Assembly (NCBI GenBank): GCA_009885955.1
Contig: VFJS01000005.1
Coordinates: 1-64,000 of the forward strand
DNA length: 64,000 nt
Direction of reading: 5' to 3'
Source: Spirochaetia bacterium
Lineage (GTDB): Bacteria > Spirochaetota > UBA4802 > UBA5550
A program made the position numbers and the translations under genes. Within the stretch, counting starts at the first letter, position 1. Every line of letters starts with the position of its first letter. The notes below the pieces were generated by a model. That model was not told the DNA's origin, ran no database searches, and worked only from the letters and a program-made list of their open reading frames with translations. Shown here in pieces: positions 53,001-61,853 of this stretch.

Positions 53001-54397
53001 TTAATAATGGCGTAGATAAAATTCATGTTAAAAATATTTTAACAGGGGACCGTATTGAAATTTATAACAACAAAAAAGTAAAGCTCCTGTTATCCAACAT
53101 GGGGCAGCTTTCCTCAGAACTGATTGCGGCCACAATAAGACAAATCGGGATACATGCTGAAGCAATGCCATTACCTGATATTTATACTCTCCAGATAGCG
53201 CGCAGCTACATGTCAGGGAAGGAGTGTCTCCCATCACAGCTTGTACTTGGAAGTGCGTTAAAATATTTCATATCCGAAAAGTTTAAAAAAGATGAAATAT
53301 ATCTTGTATTTGTCCCTTCAACAACAGGCCCATGCCGAACCGGGCAGTATTATATTTTCTATGAAAATCTTTTCAGGGATTTAAGACTGGAAAATGTTCT
53401 TGTCGTGGTTGTTGATTCTGATAATTCATATAATGAGCTTGGGCCCTCGTTTTCAAAAAATGCATGGTGGGGGCTAATGATTGCCGACTACATGAAGGAT
53501 ATTGAAACTTCACTAAGGACATGCGCTATAGACCCTGCCGTCGCCATTGCCAGATATGATGAATTGTGGCATGAATTGATCACTATAGCAGAAAAAGACA
53601 TAACGAATATTATTCCCACTCTTAAAAGAATAGCTGCTGAAATTGAAAAAATTCCATTAAAAAAGAAAATGGAGGATTGTCCAAAAGTCCTTATTGTGGG
53701 AGAAATTTATGTGAGAAGGGATGATTTTGCAGTTGATGAAATGATAAGGCTTCTCAGCAAAAAAGGGATAATAGGCAAAGTTTCCGGAGTATCTGAATGG
53801 ATCTATTATTGTGACCATACCAGGAAACATGAAATTAAAAAACTGCTGAAACTTGTCCCATGGTATAAAAAACTTTTTTCCACGGAACTCAAAAAATTTA
53901 TATCATGGAAAATAGAACAGATTTTCAAACACGGAGTTGAGAAAAAAATCAAAAATTCTTTAAAAGTCACCAAGCTGCTCCCTAAAACACCTCATAACAT
54001 GAATGAAATAATGAAAAATGCTGAAGAGCATTTTGTATCCGATGAACTCCATTCGGAAATATCAATATCCAGCGGCGTTGCATCAACTGCAATGTTTGAC
54101 GATTATTCAGGGATCATAAACATATCACCCTTCGCATGTCTCATTGGAAGAGTTATTGAAGGTCTTCTTACACCATGGTCAAGGAATAGAAAATTCCCGG
54201 TTATATCTGTTGAAATTGACGGGAACATCCTCCCTCCAAGCATTGTAAATAACCTGGAAATTTTCATGCTGAACGTTCTCAGATTCAGGAATAATATCGA
54301 TGAAATGGATTTAATCGAAAAAGATGGATATATTGACAATTCTCTGACAAGGAAAACTGTCAAAAATAAAATTAATGCCGATGAATTAAAAAATTAA
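50057..54397 (+). CDS. two-headed 2-hydroxyacyl-CoA dehydratase activase-like protein
   Basis: A 1446-residue cytoplasmic protein. Two BcrAD/BadF/HgdC ATPase domains occur in tandem, at ~3-245 (NIGSSSIKIVLLDG, NKCASGTGEF) and ~293-560 (GVDGGSTTTKAVLID, NEACSAGTGSF). Each keeps two Cys near those that bridge the [4Fe-4S] cluster in HgdC. A CxxC-rich segment (~592-620: CKSCDNFC, RCNKY), a DUF2229 domain (~650-880: IGIPRAFSIYTLWPFY, GSYCFPAEIAHG) and a long C-terminal part (~985-1440) with further HgdB-like segments follow. Such fusions occur in anaerobes; the partner dehydratase is unknown. An operator-like repeat lies just upstream and a terminator downstream. Confidence 0.9.
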   Translation: MESLGINIGSSSIKIVLLDGNTIKSSRVIAHDGNFIDTLKHVLTGYTIPANILSLATGTEGRFLLKMNNVVESVCIEEALKQLDYKVNAVVSLGGENSVVYSIDSDGKIINNFSGNKCASGTGEFLKQQLGRMNMSLEDINDVPDSSKVHPLSSRCSVFMKSDCTHKLNKGEATKDDIVLSLSNVMATKVVDFLHKARINNGKVLLSGGVTKNRFLVKFVREMMPSVEFIVPEIAPYFEAYGAALMARKAGSQYPPINELFKSHSIDFGKYKNLISAKDRVKYLDPIRGKLKAGGEYILGVDGGSTTTKAVLIDIDTNEIVASHYGRTHGDPVKALKNCLLELKKQIKNEIGEEKINISLASTTGSSREILGVFLETPAVYNEIIAHAVGTTYFKEDIDTIFEIGGQDAKYVLLKNKVPIDYAMNEACSAGTGSFLEESASGDLNIRNVWEIGEYALKAEDPLKFGEHCSAFINSDIRKAIQFGASREDITAGIITSIVSNYLNRVVGNRTIGQGIVLQGGVAKNRAVPLAFAMLLDKDITIPPDPELLGCFGVGLLAKEKLHDGFIKKGSFDLDHIMGTEIIYERVFTCKSCDNFCPIRVINVNSHKYLFGGRCNKYANIRKKKLFDESRIFNYIEMREDLMFKECAPDPAALMKKREYVIGIPRAFSIYTLWPFYSWFFHTLGIEIKLSKDICHEGIARTEGSYCFPAEIAHGAVQDIVNSNVDYIFVPHYRDMKGYEDHGHANFCPITQALPYYIRKAFPEISEERFITPVISFKYGLEKALESFIEMGNLLGINKSEIENAFKVANEKQEEFFQKYKKLGVEALERAEKADHPVIAVLGRPYNAFTRDANMGIPLKFTSRGYSVIPYDMLPYEKENIFDNMYWYYGQQDMKAAVLIKNVKNLFITYITNFSCAPDSFILHYIKWTMGTKPFLILELDSHSADAGIDTRIEAFLDIIDGYKLKYSGLDEARYDNGLKFINNGVDKIHVKNILTGDRIEIYNNKKVKLLLSNMGQLSSELIAATIRQIGIHAEAMPLPDIYTLQIARSYMSGKECLPSQLVLGSALKYFISEKFKKDEIYLVFVPSTTGPCRTGQYYIFYENLFRDLRLENVLVVVVDSDNSYNELGPSFSKNAWWGLMIADYMKDIETSLRTCAIDPAVAIARYDELWHELITIAEKDITNIIPTLKRIAAEIEKIPLKKKMEDCPKVLIVGEIYVRRDDFAVDEMIRLLSKKGIIGKVSGVSEWIYYCDHTRKHEIKKLLKLVPWYKKLFSTELKKFISWKIEQIFKHGVEKKIKNSLKVTKLLPKTPHNMNEIMKNAEEHFVSDELHSEISISSGVASTAMFDDYSGIINISPFACLIGRVIEGLLTPWSRNRKFPVISVEIDGNILPPSIVNNLEIFMLNVLRFRNNIDEMDLIEKDGYIDNSLTRKTVKNKINADELKN

Positions 54398-54406
54398 ACA
54401 GTAAAT

Positions 54407-54453
54407 AAAAACCGGATATTATAATTTAATATAAATTTCAATATCCGGTTTTT
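54407..54453 (+). terminator. intrinsic terminator
   Basis: AAAAACCGGATATT (54407-54420) pairs with AATATCCGGTTTTT (54440-54453) over a 19-base loop. It ends the activase transcript ten bases after the stop codon and separates it from alaS. Confidence 0.88.
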
Positions 54454-54546
54454 ATTACAAAACATCATAATATTAATTATTCTTGATAAAATAATTACCT
54501 TCTGGACAATGCCTCAAAATTGGACTAATCTGTCATGAGGTAATAC

Positions 54547-57177
54547 ATGCTTACTGTTAAGGATTTAAGAAAATCATTCATTAATTTTTTTCAGGAAAGG
54601 GACCACAGGATAGTACCATCCAGCTCTCTTCTACCGAAAGACGACCCCTCACTTCTCTTCACAACAGCCGGGATGGTCCAGTTCAAACCCATGTTTACAG
54701 GTGCCATACCTCTGGAATATACAAGGGCATCTACAATTCAGAAATGCCTGCGCACCAGTGACCTCGAACAGGTAGGCAAAACCAAAAGACATCTCACTTT
54801 TTTTGAAATGCTCGGCAATTTCTCTTTCGGAGATTATTTCAAAAAGGAGGCGATTGAATTTGCCTGGGACTATTCAACCAATGTTATAAAATTTCCTAAA
54901 GAAAAATTATGGATTTCCATTTTTGAAAAGGACGATGAGGCATTTGATTTATGGAATAAAAGGATTGGCATTCCTGACAATAAAATTATAAGACTTGGGA
55001 AAAAGGATAATTTCTGGGGCCCTGCAGGGGAAACAGGCGCATGCGGCCCATGCTCTGAACTCTATCTTGACCGTGGAGAAAACTATGGTTGCCGGTCAAA
55101 AGACTGTAAACCGGGTTGCGACTGTGAAAGATTTCTTGAATATTGGAATCTGGTTTTTGTACAATATAACAAGGACATCCATGATAATTTTAATCCACTT
55201 CCGAAAACAGGAATTGATACAGGGATGGGGCTGGAGAGGCTCGCCCTTTTAGTGCAGAATGCTGATTCAATTTATGAGACTGATGAAATAAAAAGCCTGG
55301 TAAACTTTGTAAGCATGCATACCGGTACAAAATATGAAAAAAATAATAAAATCCCATTAAAGGTTATAGTTGAACATGCAAGGGCTTTAACTTTTGCAAT
55401 GTCTGATGGAGTATTCCCTTCAAATGAAGGCCGTGGATATGTTCTCAGAAGAATTTTAAGGAGAGCCCTTCGTTTTACCCGCCAGATTGGTGTTTCTGAA
55501 CCATTTATATATAAGGTAGTTGATCCAATTGTAGAAATAATGGGAGAATTTTATCCTGGGATTAAGGATTCCTCAATCCATGTAAAAAGGGTTATTGAGT
55601 CTGAAGAAAAACGATTCCTCGAGACACTTGAAAACGGGATGGATAGGCTTGAAGAAATCATGAAATCAAATGAAAAGTCCGGGTCAAATACAATTTCAGG
55701 CAAAGATGCTTTTATTCTGTATGATACATTCGGTTTCCCGCTGGAAATGACAAATGAAATGGCCCATGAAAAAGAAATGAATGTAGATATTAGTGAATTT
55801 GAAATTGAGATGAATAAACAGAGGGAAAGGGGGAAACAGAGCTGGAAAGGAGGTGATTCATTACCTGGCATTATATTCGAAGATATATCAAAACAAATCG
55901 GTGAAACAGTTTTTACTGGTTATGAACAAAATAAAGGTTCTTCAATTATAAAATTTCTATATAATGATAATGTAAAGGTTGACAGGCTTTCAATAGGCGA
56001 TAAAGGAATATTAATCCTTGATAAAACCCCTTTCTATGGGGAATCCGGCGGACAAATTGGAGATACGGGAAGTATTAAGACCGGCTCCGGATTTATATTC
56101 AAAGTAAATGACACTAAAAAACATAACCGGATTACAATTCATATTGGAGAAGTTGTCAAAGGTGAATTTAAAATTAACGATAAAGTAGACACTGCAATTG
56201 ATATAGTAAAAAGAAATTGTATTCAGGCAAATCACTCCGCGACACACCTTTTGCATAGCGCCTTGAAAATTGTTCTTGGCAATCATGTGAAACAGGCCGG
56301 TTCCCTTGTTTCAGAGGAGAGATTCAGGTTCGATTTTTCTCATTTCAGCGCAATGACACAAGATGAAATATATAAGGTTGAAACGATTGTTAATGAAAAA
56401 ATATGGCAAAATATCCCTGTAAAAACAGAAATATCAAAATTAGAAGACGCCATGCGTAATGGAGCTACAGCATTATTTGATGAAAAATATGATAATGAAG
56501 TCCGTGTAATTAAAATGGGCGATTTCAGTATGGAACTCTGCGGAGGGACTCATGTTGCAAGTACAAGTGAAATAGGTGTATTTAGAATTATAAAGGAAGC
56601 CTCGCCAGGTGCTGGGATGAGGCGTATTGAAGCTTTGACTTTGAAAGGTATTTATGACAGATTATCAGAACAGGATGAAATCTTAACCAGCCTTGAAAAA
56701 ACCCTTAATATTACTCCCGATGAATTAGTAAAAAAAATTCATGACATATTTGAAAAAAACCGTTCACTTGAAAAAGAAATAAGTAAAATAAAAAAGGGGA
56801 ACCTTGTTGCTGATATCGGTTCAATAATAGAAAAGGGGATCGATATAAATGGAATAAAATTTATTTCACACCTATTTACAAATATGAGCATTGACCAGCT
56901 TCGGGAAATTTCGGATAAGATAAGATCAATGGAACAGAATTCGGTAGCCTGTCTTGCATCTGAATTTGAAGGAAAAGCGATATTATTATGCGCTGCTACT
57001 AACAATTCTGTGAAACAGGGAGTTGACTGCGGTAAAATAATTAAAAATATTTCCGGGATTATTGATGGTGGCGGTGGAGGTAGAAAAGATATGGCTCAGG
57101 CAGGAGGGAAGGCGCCGGAATTTCTCGGAAAAGCATTAGATGAAGGAATAAATCTTGCCAAAAAAATGATTCAATAA
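54547..57177 (+). CDS. alaS: alanyl-tRNA synthetase
   Basis: An 876-residue class II synthetase of full length. The aminoacylation domain starts with RKSFINFFQERDH, motif 2 lies in QKCLRTSDLEQVG, and motif 3 in GIDTGMGLERLA. The editing domain has HSATHLLHSAL and the zinc-binding CGGTH (near 660). The C-terminal C-Ala domain ends GGGGGRKDMAQAGG. ATGAGG precedes the ATG. I see no T-box in the short leader. Confidence 0.97.
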   Translation: MLTVKDLRKSFINFFQERDHRIVPSSSLLPKDDPSLLFTTAGMVQFKPMFTGAIPLEYTRASTIQKCLRTSDLEQVGKTKRHLTFFEMLGNFSFGDYFKKEAIEFAWDYSTNVIKFPKEKLWISIFEKDDEAFDLWNKRIGIPDNKIIRLGKKDNFWGPAGETGACGPCSELYLDRGENYGCRSKDCKPGCDCERFLEYWNLVFVQYNKDIHDNFNPLPKTGIDTGMGLERLALLVQNADSIYETDEIKSLVNFVSMHTGTKYEKNNKIPLKVIVEHARALTFAMSDGVFPSNEGRGYVLRRILRRALRFTRQIGVSEPFIYKVVDPIVEIMGEFYPGIKDSSIHVKRVIESEEKRFLETLENGMDRLEEIMKSNEKSGSNTISGKDAFILYDTFGFPLEMTNEMAHEKEMNVDISEFEIEMNKQRERGKQSWKGGDSLPGIIFEDISKQIGETVFTGYEQNKGSSIIKFLYNDNVKVDRLSIGDKGILILDKTPFYGESGGQIGDTGSIKTGSGFIFKVNDTKKHNRITIHIGEVVKGEFKINDKVDTAIDIVKRNCIQANHSATHLLHSALKIVLGNHVKQAGSLVSEERFRFDFSHFSAMTQDEIYKVETIVNEKIWQNIPVKTEISKLEDAMRNGATALFDEKYDNEVRVIKMGDFSMELCGGTHVASTSEIGVFRIIKEASPGAGMRRIEALTLKGIYDRLSEQDEILTSLEKTLNITPDELVKKIHDIFEKNRSLEKEISKIKKGNLVADIGSIIEKGIDINGIKFISHLFTNMSIDQLREISDKIRSMEQNSVACLASEFEGKAILLCAATNNSVKQGVDCGKIIKNISGIIDGGGGGRKDMAQAGGKAPEFLGKALDEGINLAKKMIQ

Positions 57178-57193
57178 AATAAATTTTTAAATA

Positions 57194-58084
57194 TTATTTA
57201 GTTGCGATTTTTAATTTTTTTTCTTTTATTTCAATAAATAATTCCCTGCCCATGATTTCGGATTCTCCATCATAATGAATCACACCTTCATTTTCCCTGA
57301 GGACTTTAATTTTCCGGCCTGAGAAGGTTTCAACAAATCTTGATTTATGAATCGTTCTATTGAATAATCTATAAATAAGCCCGAATGCATCCCAGAAGCC
57401 AAAAGGCTTCAATACGGTAATTTCAATAATCCCATCCCTAATATCAGCATTTGGCGCAATTACTGCATTATTGCCATATTGTGATGCATTTGCAAAACTT
57501 ATTTGGAAAGCATAAAATTTTTTTTCTATTCCATCTATTGAAAGTAAATAATTTTCTGCTTTATATTTTTTAAATTCTTTCATTGTAATTCTGGCATAAG
57601 TCAACAAACCCCTTTTCTTTGAATTTGCAAATAATTTTCCTACATGGGCATCGAAACCGATTCCTGCAGTGCAAAAAAAAGGGATCTCATTAATATAACA
57701 GCAATCAATCTCCGTATAGTTATCTGAGCAGCTGTTTATGATAGAATTTTTAATATCCATCGGGATTCTCATTTCCCTGGCCAATCCATTGCCTGATCCT
57801 ATTGGCAAAATTCCTAATACAAATTCAGACCCGATAAGTAAAGATGCAACACTGTTAACGGTTCCATCGCCACCAACAGCTACAACTGTATTGAATTTTC
57901 CATTATTCAATTTTTTGCTGATTTCTATCTTGCTTTCATCTTTGGAATCACCAAGATATAGAATATCATGATTAATATTTTCCTTAAGAATTTCTTTGAT
58001 TTTTATTTCAATAATACGAATCCCTCTAGTTCCAGCTTTAGGATTTATTATAAACAGAATGCTTTTTTTTATTTTTGCCTGCAT
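57194..58084 (-). CDS. diacylglycerol kinase family lipid kinase
   Basis: A 296-residue protein of the DagK/YegS/LCB5 group. It has the N-terminal FIINPKAGTRG, the catalytic GGDGTVNSVAS, the PIGSGNGLARE nucleotide segment and ACINDIPFFCTAG-like EIPFFCTAGIGFDAHVG. It would phosphorylate diacylglycerol or a related lipid at the membrane. It is a lone leftward gene, 16 bases from the end of alaS. Confidence 0.9.
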   Translation of the reverse strand: MQAKIKKSILFIINPKAGTRGIRIIEIKIKEILKENINHDILYLGDSKDESKIEISKKLNNGKFNTVVAVGGDGTVNSVASLLIGSEFVLGILPIGSGNGLAREMRIPMDIKNSIINSCSDNYTEIDCCYINEIPFFCTAGIGFDAHVGKLFANSKKRGLLTYARITMKEFKKYKAENYLLSIDGIEKKFYAFQISFANASQYGNNAVIAPNADIRDGIIEITVLKPFGFWDAFGLIYRLFNRTIHKSRFVETFSGRKIKVLRENEGVIHYDGESEIMGRELFIEIKEKKLKIATK

Positions 58085-58355
58085 ACTTTATATTACTCAA
58101 TAGACTTGAAAAATTTCAAGATAAATTTTTTTCTTTACAATTATTATGATAATACATATGGATTAATTGCATCATTACACAAATCATTAATAACTCTTTC
58201 TATAATTGATTTTTAAATCAATGTATAATGATAAATAGAAAATGTTGATAATTGTTTGATAATATAATTTCCATAAAATAATTGATATGTATGATAAAAT
58301 GTTAACTTCAATACTTAAGCAGATTATTAAGTAATTGTAAAGTACCGTATAATTA

Positions 58356-59936
58356 ATGAAAATTCAAATTGATAATATCATCCTAACCCCCGATGAACCA
58401 GAATCCAATATTAAAACATTTATCTTTGATAACTATAATCTACGCATTACTCAATATGTGATATTAAAAAAATCACTTGATGCTCGAAAAAAGAATAATA
58501 TCCATTATAAATACAGAATAACAACAGATATCCCCGAGGAGAACTTCAAAATTCTAGTTAAACATAAAAATATAACGGAATACTCTCAAGGTTTTGAAGA
58601 ACCCCGAATAATACAGGTTACTAAAAAAAATTCAAATAAAATTGTTATAGTGGGATGCGGGCCATCGGGACTTTTTTCCGCCTTAAGGTTAATATCAGCC
58701 GGATATAAAGTTACGCTTTTTGAAAGGGGTAAAAAAATTGAAGAAAGGATACATGATATTCAAATTCTTGAAAAATCAGGAATACTGAATTTAGAAAGCA
58801 ATGTCCTATTTGGTGAAGGAGGAGCCGGAACTTATTCTGATGGGAAGCTTACAACCAGGACAAACCGTTCTGAAATTTTCTGGTTCTATGAAAAACTGAT
58901 ACAATTCGGCGCCCCTGAATCTATAAAATTTGAAATACGTCCCCATTTAGGGACTGATCATTTGAGATCAATCATAAAAAATATCAGATATGAAATTTTA
59001 TCATCAGGATCTGAGATTTTTTTTAATGAAAAGGTTGATGATATCCTGATTAGTGATTCAAAAATTTTCGGTTTAAGAACCTCCAGTGGAAATGAATATG
59101 CCGCTGATATAATAATCCAAGCAACTGGTCACTCGGCAAGGGACATGTATGAACTCATTGATAAAAAGAATATTTTAATTGAAAAAAAAAATTTTGCTAT
59201 AGGTATGCGGATCGAGCATCCAGCAGAATTAATAAATACAATACAGTATGGCAATAGCAGATATAAAAACAACCTGCCCGTTGCTGATTACTTTCTTACC
59301 TTTAATAATAAAAAAACCGGACGTGGAGTATATACTTTCTGCATGTGCCCTGGAGGATTTGTCATAAATTCATCATCTGAAAATAACCGGCTTTGTACAA
59401 ATGGAATGAGTTTTTCAAAACGTAATTCTGAATTTTCAAATTCAGCAATTATTGTAACTGTAGAAAAAAATGATACTCCGGCCGGCAATCTTGGAGGTAT
59501 CAACTTCCAGCAAATGCTGGAAGAAACAGCATTTGCTGCAGGTGAAGGACAATATCAAGCTCCCGCACAGAGGGTAACATCATTCCTGAATAATAAAATT
59601 GATTCTATTCTGCCGGAAGTATCATATACAAATGGGGTTATCCCCTGTAGAATGGATACATTGCTTCCATCATGGATATCTGATGAGATTAAAAACGCAC
59701 TTCTAATCTTTAATAATAAAATGAAAGGATTTACATCTGAAAACGGAATACTCATAGGAATTGAAACAAGATCATCGTCACCTGTCAGGATTTTACGCAA
59801 TGATGATTTTGAATCGGTTACTATCAAGGGATTATATCCGGTTGGGGAGGGTTCAGGATATGCTGGAGGCATTGTAAGCTCTGCCGTTGACGGTATCAGG
59901 GCTGCAGATAAAATTATATTAAAATTTTCAAATTAA
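58356..59936 (+). CDS. FAD-dependent oxidoreductase (COG2509 type)
   Basis: A 526-residue flavoprotein. The dinucleotide-binding motif VIVGCGPSGLFSALRLISAG starts near 95; FGEGGAGTYSDGKLTTRT and FAIGMRIEHP (~280) are typical of the uncharacterised FAD-dependent dehydrogenase group COG2509. The C-terminus closes the FAD site (YPVGEGSGYAGGIVSSAVDG). The N-terminal ~90 residues form a small ferredoxin-like cap, also seen in the group. The substrate is unknown. The gene stands alone between two leftward genes. Confidence 0.88.
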   Translation: MKIQIDNIILTPDEPESNIKTFIFDNYNLRITQYVILKKSLDARKKNNIHYKYRITTDIPEENFKILVKHKNITEYSQGFEEPRIIQVTKKNSNKIVIVGCGPSGLFSALRLISAGYKVTLFERGKKIEERIHDIQILEKSGILNLESNVLFGEGGAGTYSDGKLTTRTNRSEIFWFYEKLIQFGAPESIKFEIRPHLGTDHLRSIIKNIRYEILSSGSEIFFNEKVDDILISDSKIFGLRTSSGNEYAADIIIQATGHSARDMYELIDKKNILIEKKNFAIGMRIEHPAELINTIQYGNSRYKNNLPVADYFLTFNNKKTGRGVYTFCMCPGGFVINSSSENNRLCTNGMSFSKRNSEFSNSAIIVTVEKNDTPAGNLGGINFQQMLEETAFAAGEGQYQAPAQRVTSFLNNKIDSILPEVSYTNGVIPCRMDTLLPSWISDEIKNALLIFNNKMKGFTSENGILIGIETRSSSPVRILRNDDFESVTIKGLYPVGEGSGYAGGIVSSAVDGIRAADKIILKFSN

Positions 59937-59978
59937 GAAACGCGGTATTATCATTTATTAAAAAAAATGAACAATAGG

Positions 59979-60377
59979 TTATTTTGCAGTAGATGTTGTT
60001 GTTTCCTCCCCATAGTTATAGGTTAATTCAACAGAAACTTGTGCGGAATCAACACTAGGATAATTTCCACTAAGTGTTACTTTTTTTACCTGTGTATGCT
60101 TTCTATAGATAAAAATTGAAATATACGATGGCCCTGTACTTTTGGTTGCTAATATATACAGTGAGTCAAGATCCTTGAATATCGTCTCAAATAAAAAACT
60201 TGAAGCGGATGATTGAGTGGATACAATTGTTTCAGTCACACCCCCATTATAAATATAATTTCCATCGAAAGCACTACTGCAAATAATTTTTACACTTATT
60301 TCATCTTTTGAGTCAGTATTACATGAAATACTGATTAAAATAAATAAAAGTAAAATTAATATTAATTTCGATTTCAT
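59979..60377 (-). CDS. putative lipoprotein
   Basis: About 132 residues. The N-terminus (MKSKLILILLLFILISISCN) is a lipoprotein signal with Cys at ~19. The mature part is beta-rich, Ser/Thr-rich and ends in a TTTSTAK tail; no domain is recognised. I prefer the ATG at 60377 because it gives a normal signal length; the ATG at 60398 is equally possible on ribosome-site evidence. It is alone between the FAD enzyme (convergent) and purM. Confidence 0.65.
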   Translation of the reverse strand: MKSKLILILLLFILISISCNTDSKDEISVKIICSSAFDGNYIYNGGVTETIVSTQSSASSFLFETIFKDLDSLYILATKSTGPSYISIFIYRKHTQVKKVTLSGNYPSVDSAQVSVELTYNYGEETTTSTAK

Positions 60378-60450
60378 ATTTTCAACATTCATAAACATAT
60401 ATTAATATCAGCAAATATTCATCTCAGACATCTGTCAAGGAAATATTCAA

Positions 60451-61482
60451 TTATATACTTACTTTACAATCCCTAAAATCATCAATATAACCTATTAATT
60501 TTGGATTCTCCATAGAATCCTTCAGGGATTGAACTATCTTATCTTCGTCATTTTTGTCAGCTACTATCATCAAACCGATACCCATGTTGAAAGTCGTAAA
60601 CATCTCCCTGTCATCAATTTTCCCTTCCCTTTCTATGATTCTGAAAATTTCAGGAATTTCAAATGAATTTCTGTCAATTTTAGCCGAACACTTTTCCGGA
60701 AGAATTCTGGGAATATTTTCATAAAATCCTCCTCCGGTTATATGAACAATCCCTTTTATTTTGTTTCCAGAATTAATGCATTCCAGGATGCTTTTTACAT
60801 AAATTCTTGTTGGGGTAAGAAGAACACTGCCAAGAGATTCATTCAATCCGGGAATTTTTGTATTACAATCAAACTTTTTGATTTCAAAAAAAAGTTTTCT
60901 TATGAGAGAAAAACCATTTGAATGAACTCCTGAGGAAGGAAGCCCGATTATAACATCCCCTTTTTTAATTGTGCTTCCATCAATGATCTGCCCCCTGTCA
61001 ACAACACCCACGGCAAATCCGGCAATATCATAATCTTCAGCAGACATAAGATTGGGATGTTCAGCCGTTTCCCCGCCAATGAGAGAGCAACCGGCCTGCC
61101 GGCATCCATCCACCATCCCTTTAATCACATCAACCAAAACAGGCTCTATAAGCTTTCCGCATGAAATATAATCGAGAAAAAAAAGCGGCCTGGCTCCAGA
61201 AACAATGATATCATTAACACACATGGCAACAGCATCTATACCTATTGTGTCATGTTTATTCATCATTCTGGCAATATTACTTTTCGTCCCAACACCGTCA
61301 GTTCCCGATACCAGGACAGGTTCCCTGTATTCAGGAAAAGATCCCGAAAATAATGCGCCAAATCCTCCTAAATCAGTGATAACCTTATCACTAAATGTCG
61401 TCTTGACAAGCGGAGCAATTTTTTTTACAAAACTGCCTCCGCCATCAACATCAACACCGGAATCTTTATATGTAATTCCCAT
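60451..61482 (-). CDS. purM: phosphoribosylformylglycinamidine cyclo-ligase
   Basis: The 343-residue purine enzyme forms aminoimidazole ribotide. It has YKDSGVDVDGGG at the N-terminus, DGVGTKSNIA (ATP/metal), GGETAEHPNLMS, GLPSSGVHSNGFSLIRK and HITGGGFYENIPRIL. Length is normal for the family. TGAGG lies just before the ATG. It is the only purine gene in the window. Confidence 0.96.
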   Translation of the reverse strand: MGITYKDSGVDVDGGGSFVKKIAPLVKTTFSDKVITDLGGFGALFSGSFPEYREPVLVSGTDGVGTKSNIARMMNKHDTIGIDAVAMCVNDIIVSGARPLFFLDYISCGKLIEPVLVDVIKGMVDGCRQAGCSLIGGETAEHPNLMSAEDYDIAGFAVGVVDRGQIIDGSTIKKGDVIIGLPSSGVHSNGFSLIRKLFFEIKKFDCNTKIPGLNESLGSVLLTPTRIYVKSILECINSGNKIKGIVHITGGGFYENIPRILPEKCSAKIDRNSFEIPEIFRIIEREGKIDDREMFTTFNMGIGLMIVADKNDEDKIVQSLKDSMENPKLIGYIDDFRDCKVSI

Positions 61483-61853
61483 ATATACCTCAGAATGGAA
61501 TAGGCGTCTTTTTTAAAAAGAAACCACTAATAATAATTATACGAAGTTCCCATATTTTAACAACAAATTTGATGTTAATATAATTTTAAGCAAGTAAACT
61601 TTATAAAAACAATAAATAATTTACATTCCAGGAAATCCTCATAATAATTGAACTAATGAATTGCTGAAATTATTTTATAATTCAGTATTATGTTTGACAA
61701 TTCATTCTTTATTTGCCAATATTATATTGTGGTCGTTACTATAAATTATCTTTATCAATAATAAAATATGGTTTTTCTTATTAATTATTCCTTAATTAGG
61801 AACAACCAGATTTAATTTTTTTAAAAATTTTATAATTAGTATTCAATGCTCCT
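61483..61853. other. divergent intergenic region, nothing recognised
   Basis: A 371-base AT-rich gap between purM and the long unknown gene. TTGACA at 61694-61699 could serve the rightward gene, but the best -10 candidate (TATTAT at 61720) is 20 bases away. No coding frame or strong dyad is seen. Confidence 0.4.

Noticed and set aside
54454-54546. T-box leader for alaS
   Set aside because: The gap after the terminator is too short and no T-box sequence was found.
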